NCBI GenBank assembly: GCA_016179005.1
Contig: JACOSF010000265.1
Span: forward strand, 1 to 7,148
Source: Acidobacteriota bacterium
GTDB lineage: Bacteria; Acidobacteriota; Terriglobia; Acidiferrales; UBA7541
Direction of reading: 5' to 3'
Length of the DNA: 7,148 bases
Part shown: positions 4,481 through 7,148 of the stretch, in pieces
Numbering within the stretch: the stretch's first letter is position 1
Layout: each line of letters begins with the position of its first letter
Translations under genes and position numbers: made by a program
The notes under the pieces: model-generated
What the model was told of the DNA's origin: nothing
The model's input: only the letters and a program-made list of their open reading frames with translations
Database searches by the model: none

Positions 4481-5407
4481 ATGGAATCTCAAGCCACTTC
4501 CTGGCCACGCGTCGCCGTTTTCGGTGCTGGTGCTGTGGGGTGCTATTTCGGCGGAATGCTCGCGCGCGCCGGCGCTCCGGTGACTCTGATCGGCCGCCCC
4601 GAACATGTCGAAGCCATCCAGCGTGACGGCCTTTTCATGGACAGCATCCGTTTTCAGGAGAGTGTCGCCGTTTCCGCCACCACGGACACAGCCGCCGCGC
4701 GGGATGCCGCGATCGTGCTCTTTTGCGTCAAGACTCTGGACGCTGACGATAGCGCGCGCAGTCTCGCGCCGCACCTTTCGCCCGATGCGATCGTCGTGAG
4801 CCTGCAGAATGGCGTGGACAACATCGAACGCATTCGTGCCGCTTCCGGCATTGTTGCGCTTCCCAGTGTGGTGTACGTGGCCGCGGCGATGTCCGGGCCC
4901 GGACGCATCAAGCATTCCGGCCGCGGTGATCTCGTCCTCGGCCGCTCGCCACAGGATTCTGCGCAGCGTGTCGTCGATTGTTTTACGCGCGCCGGCGTAC
5001 CTTGCCGCATCTCGGAAAACATTGACGGCGATCTCTGGGCCAAGCTGGTCTGGAATTGCGCCGGGAATGCCATCACCGCGCTCGGCCGCGCCAGCTACGG
5101 GCAGATTGCGCAGAGTGAATTAGCCCTGCAAGTTTTTCTGACGGCCGCCAACGAAACCATGGCTGTTGCGCGCGCCGCCGGAATCCGTCTGCCGCCCGTA
5201 GATCTTGCCCATGCCAACGTCAAGCTCGCGCGCGATCTCGGCAACGCCACGTCCTCCACCGCGCAGGATGTTCAGCGCGGCAAGCGCACCGAAATTGATT
5301 CCCTGAATGGATACGTGGTGCGTCGCGGCGCCGAGCTCGGCGTGCCTACACCCGTCAATTCCACCCTGACCGCTCTCATTAAGCTCCTGGAAAATTCGAA
5401 GAGCTGA
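4481..5407 (+). CDS. Ketopantoate reductase-family protein (2-dehydropantoate 2-reductase)
   Basis: This 308-residue protein is of normal family length. An N-terminal Rossmann fold has V-A-V-F-G-A-G-A-V-G (11-20), the NADP(H)-binding loop. Lys84 (F-C-V-K-T) and Asn110 (S-L-Q-N-G) match conserved cofactor and substrate residues. The C-terminal helical domain has the catalytic Lys188 in L-W-A-K-L-V-W-N, Asn192 and Asn196, Ser258/259 in S-S-T-A-Q-D, and Glu271 in K-R-T-E-I-D. All residues expected for activity are therefore present. The known reaction is NADPH-dependent reduction of 2-dehydropantoate to pantoate for coenzyme A. Genomes often carry several paralogs acting on other 2-oxo acids, and no panB or panC is nearby, so I do not assign panE. 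The ribosome site is weak (AGAAAG before the ATG at 4481). It follows the PLP-enzyme gene by 36 bases across a palindrome and converges on the TonB-like gene. Confidence 0.9.
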   Translation: MESQATSWPRVAVFGAGAVGCYFGGMLARAGAPVTLIGRPEHVEAIQRDGLFMDSIRFQESVAVSATTDTAAARDAAIVLFCVKTLDADDSARSLAPHLSPDAIVVSLQNGVDNIERIRAASGIVALPSVVYVAAAMSGPGRIKHSGRGDLVLGRSPQDSAQRVVDCFTRAGVPCRISENIDGDLWAKLVWNCAGNAITALGRASYGQIAQSELALQVFLTAANETMAVARAAGIRLPPVDLAHANVKLARDLGNATSSTAQDVQRGKRTEIDSLNGYVVRRGAELGVPTPVNSTLTALIKLLENSKS

Positions 5408-5458
5408 AATAGGGAAAGTCCGTCCGCGTTTTTACCGGTCACCAAGTACAAAACATAT

Positions 5459-7148
5459 TCAGAAGCGCGCCGGCACTCGGAAGGGGATGGTGACTACAGC
5501 TTCCAGCTCGACCGGCTCGCCGCGGCGCTCGGCGGGCCGGAATTTCCACCGCGCCAGTGCTTCCATGGCGTTCTGATCCAGCCGCGGCTCGATGCCTTTT
5601 ACCAGCCGGATGCTGTCCACCGAGCCGTCCTTGCGGATGATCGCGTACAGAATCACGTCGCCTTGCACCCGCGCGCTGACCAGCGCCGGCGGATATTTCG
5701 GATCCACTTTGCGCAGCGGAACGGGGCCCGACAGATCCGTCAGGAGATCCGCGCGCGGGGCTACCAGCGGGCCGCCCCGCTTTTTCACTTCCTCTGTCAG
5801 CTCCGCGAACTGCAGCACCCAGCTTCCTGTGGCGCTGGCCATGTTGGGAGCGTTCACATTGAGCGTGTAAATCCGCTTCGGCCCGAGAATTGTTTCCGGT
5901 GGTGCCCCCGGCTTCAAGGCTTCAAACGCGGGCGATGGTTTTGTCCTGTTAGGCTCCGGAGTCGCTGGTGTCGCACGAAGAATAGAATGTTCCGGTCGCG
6001 GGGTCGCAGGGATGGGCCGGTCAGGTCTCAGGTCCGCTGTTCCCGAGCCGCCCAGCCCGCTCGACGAGGCCGCTTTGTTGGGATCTCCCCCCGTGATGCT
6101 GATTCCAGCTGGTCCCATGCCTGCGCCCGGCTGGGTTGCGGCTCCGCTGCCCATTCCGCCGGGACTTCCAGCGCTACCGCCTGTGCCGCCGGTAGAGCTC
6201 TCCGTCGCGCTTGGATTTCCTCCCGGCACGCCGGGCTGTGTTCCCTCCGGCGAAATCAGAATCCGGGCGGAGAGATTGCCGGCGGGAACTTCCACAACGG
6301 GCGCTGGCGGCGCCGGCGTGGCCGAAAGCGCGAGAATGTTCTTCGCGCCCGCCTCGCCCCCGTTTGGACTCGGTGCGATCTCGGGCGCCGGATCCACTTC
6401 GTTCATTGCCGTGCGTGATCCCGCCCTGGCTACCGCGGTCGGCGCGATTTCCAGCTTTGGGCGGGCAATCGAAACCGCGCTGGGCGCGAGGTTCAAGTCT
6501 CCGGCCAGCCGCTGTTCGGCCGGAACGATTGGCGCGGCGGCTGCCGGCAGCGGTCGTCTCGCTTCTTTTCGCCTTAGCCGCGACATCCTGAGTGTGAGTT
6601 TCGGCCGTGGCGGCTGTGCCGGCTGGTTCCATTGCACAATGTTGGGGAGCGCGGGCAGGATTTTCGGTGCTTCCGGAGGCGAATCGGGTTGAATCAGAGT
6701 TTGCCGGGGATGCGTGGGCCGCGCCGGGGCAGAGAGAATGATCTGCCGCGGATGAAAGGCATCGGCACCTTTCGGAGGCAGCGGCTTGTTCTTCACGCCC
6801 GGCGGGCTAGGCTGCCTCGCTTTCTTGGGTGGCAAAGCCGGTGCAACAAGCGGCGGCAGATCCCGCGGCGGCGTGTACCACGTCACTTCAATCCGCGGAT
6901 ATTCCTGCTGGGGCCTGGTCTTGGTCGCAAACCAGACCCAGAAGGGAACATTGACGTTGAAAAGGATGAAGTGCCAAAGCACCGATGCCAGCAAGGCTCT
7001 GGTGGGGAGGTTGGTTGGCACCCACGCGTCGCGGAAGAATGGCCCTTGCGGCCAGCCCCGCGGCGGCGCCGGCCCATAGAGAAGCGTGCGGAAGCTGCTC
7101 CAGAACACGCTGGCCGGCGATTCCCACACCACGCTGAGTTGCGGCTCG
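5459..7148 (-). CDS. TonB-like energy transducer with long Pro/Gly-rich linker, 5' end outside the window
   Basis: The frame is open from its TGA at 5461-5459 to the right edge: 562 visible residues, starting E-P-Q-L-S. GTG codons at 7132-7127 are possible starts but have no ribosome site, and the E-P-Q-L opening looks like the interior of longer acidobacterial proteins, so I treat the 5' end as missing. Counting from that E, there is a short cytoplasmic part, one membrane span at about 52-74 (A-L-L-A-S-V-L-W-H-F-I-L-F), a Pro-rich stretch (about 92-185), a Gly/Ser-rich stretch (about 304-371), a Y-T-L-N-V-N-A-P-N block (427-435), and a C-terminal TonB domain at about 476-558. That domain has D-P-K-Y-P-P, G-D-V-I-L-Y-A-I-I, D-G-S-V-D-S-I, A-L-A-R-W-K-F-R-P-A and V-T-I-P-F. 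Such proteins span the periplasm and pass ExbB/ExbD energy to outer-membrane receptors; no partner genes are visible here. The gene converges on the reductase gene, 51 bp away. Confidence 0.88.
   Translation of the reverse strand, partial: EPQLSVVWESPASVFWSSFRTLLYGPAPPRGWPQGPFFRDAWVPTNLPTRALLASVLWHFILFNVNVPFWVWFATKTRPQQEYPRIEVTWYTPPRDLPPLVAPALPPKKARQPSPPGVKNKPLPPKGADAFHPRQIILSAPARPTHPRQTLIQPDSPPEAPKILPALPNIVQWNQPAQPPRPKLTLRMSRLRRKEARRPLPAAAAPIVPAEQRLAGDLNLAPSAVSIARPKLEIAPTAVARAGSRTAMNEVDPAPEIAPSPNGGEAGAKNILALSATPAPPAPVVEVPAGNLSARILISPEGTQPGVPGGNPSATESSTGGTGGSAGSPGGMGSGAATQPGAGMGPAGISITGGDPNKAASSSGLGGSGTADLRPDRPIPATPRPEHSILRATPATPEPNRTKPSPAFEALKPGAPPETILGPKRIYTLNVNAPNMASATGSWVLQFAELTEEVKKRGGPLVAPRADLLTDLSGPVPLRKVDPKYPPALVSARVQGDVILYAIIRKDGSVDSIRLVKGIEPRLDQNAMEALARWKFRPAERRGEPVELEAVVTIPFRVPARF

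Noticed and set aside
4205..4915. A 236-codon minus-strand frame including A-G-K-P-V-L-H
   Set aside because: That peptide is a translation of the palindrome at 4443-4466, and the frame lies opposite the PLP-enzyme and reductase genes, so it is not a real protein.
5408..5458. A bidirectional terminator between the convergent reductase and TonB-like genes
   Set aside because: Only an interrupted A/T-rich pairing (GTTTTTAC with GTACAAAAC, one bulge) and short palindromes such as ACCGGT are visible, too weak to call.
5663..6692. Two overlapping + strand open frames (5663-6418 and 6012-6692)
   Set aside because: They are antisense to the Pro/Gly-rich linker of the TonB-like gene, whose low-complexity GC-rich codons naturally lack stops on the other strand. 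No domain or ribosome site is seen.

Overview
This is a GC-rich, gene-dense chromosomal window of ordinary bacterial character. It most resembles Acidobacteriota (Terriglobia, Koribacter/Sulfotelmatobacter-like). That placement is an inference from three things: the TonB-like protein with its E-P-Q-L opening and Y-T-L-N-V-N-A-P-N block, the GGACAGGCT-TTCC-AGCCTGTCC palindrome typical of those genomes, and the isolated PilZ and M61 proteins. I see no mobile element, tRNA, rRNA or CRISPR array.

Layout. Positions 1-1497 hold a two-gene minus-strand unit: a cytoplasmic alpha/beta hydrolase, then an exported M61-type peptidase joined to it by a 4-base ATGA overlap. The peptidase runs off the left edge before its metal-binding motif. 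A good minus-strand promoter (TTGACC, 17 bp, TAGCAT) lies at 1552-1580, with a hairpin plus T-run between it and the hydrolase start. Positions 1581-1716 are non-coding and show nothing clear. Reading right from there are: a single-domain PilZ protein (1742-2068) ending in a GC hairpin; an unrecognised 75-residue helical protein (2211-2438); a HAD-family phosphatase (2506-3198), with a 23-codon micro-ORF bridging the two; a class V aminotransferase-fold PLP enzyme (3305-4444); and a ketopantoate reductase-family oxidoreductase (4481-5407). A palindromic repeat sits at the junction of the last two. Converging from the right edge is a long minus-strand TonB-like protein (5459-7148) whose 5' end lies outside the window. 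The 51 bp between the convergent genes hold no convincing terminator.

How the genes work together. The hydrolase and peptidase are probably co-translated. The small protein and the HAD enzyme probably form a second unit, and the PLP enzyme and the reductase a third. No shared pathway is evident: pantoate synthesis is possible for the reductase, but its neighbours do not support it specifically. PilZ would respond to cyclic di-GMP, and the TonB-like protein would link an inner-membrane ExbB/ExbD motor, not present here, to outer-membrane receptors. I found no clearly new system. The items most worth a second look are the palindrome at 4443-4466, the leader hairpin at 1500-1524, the micro-ORF at 2438-2509 and the orphan small protein.
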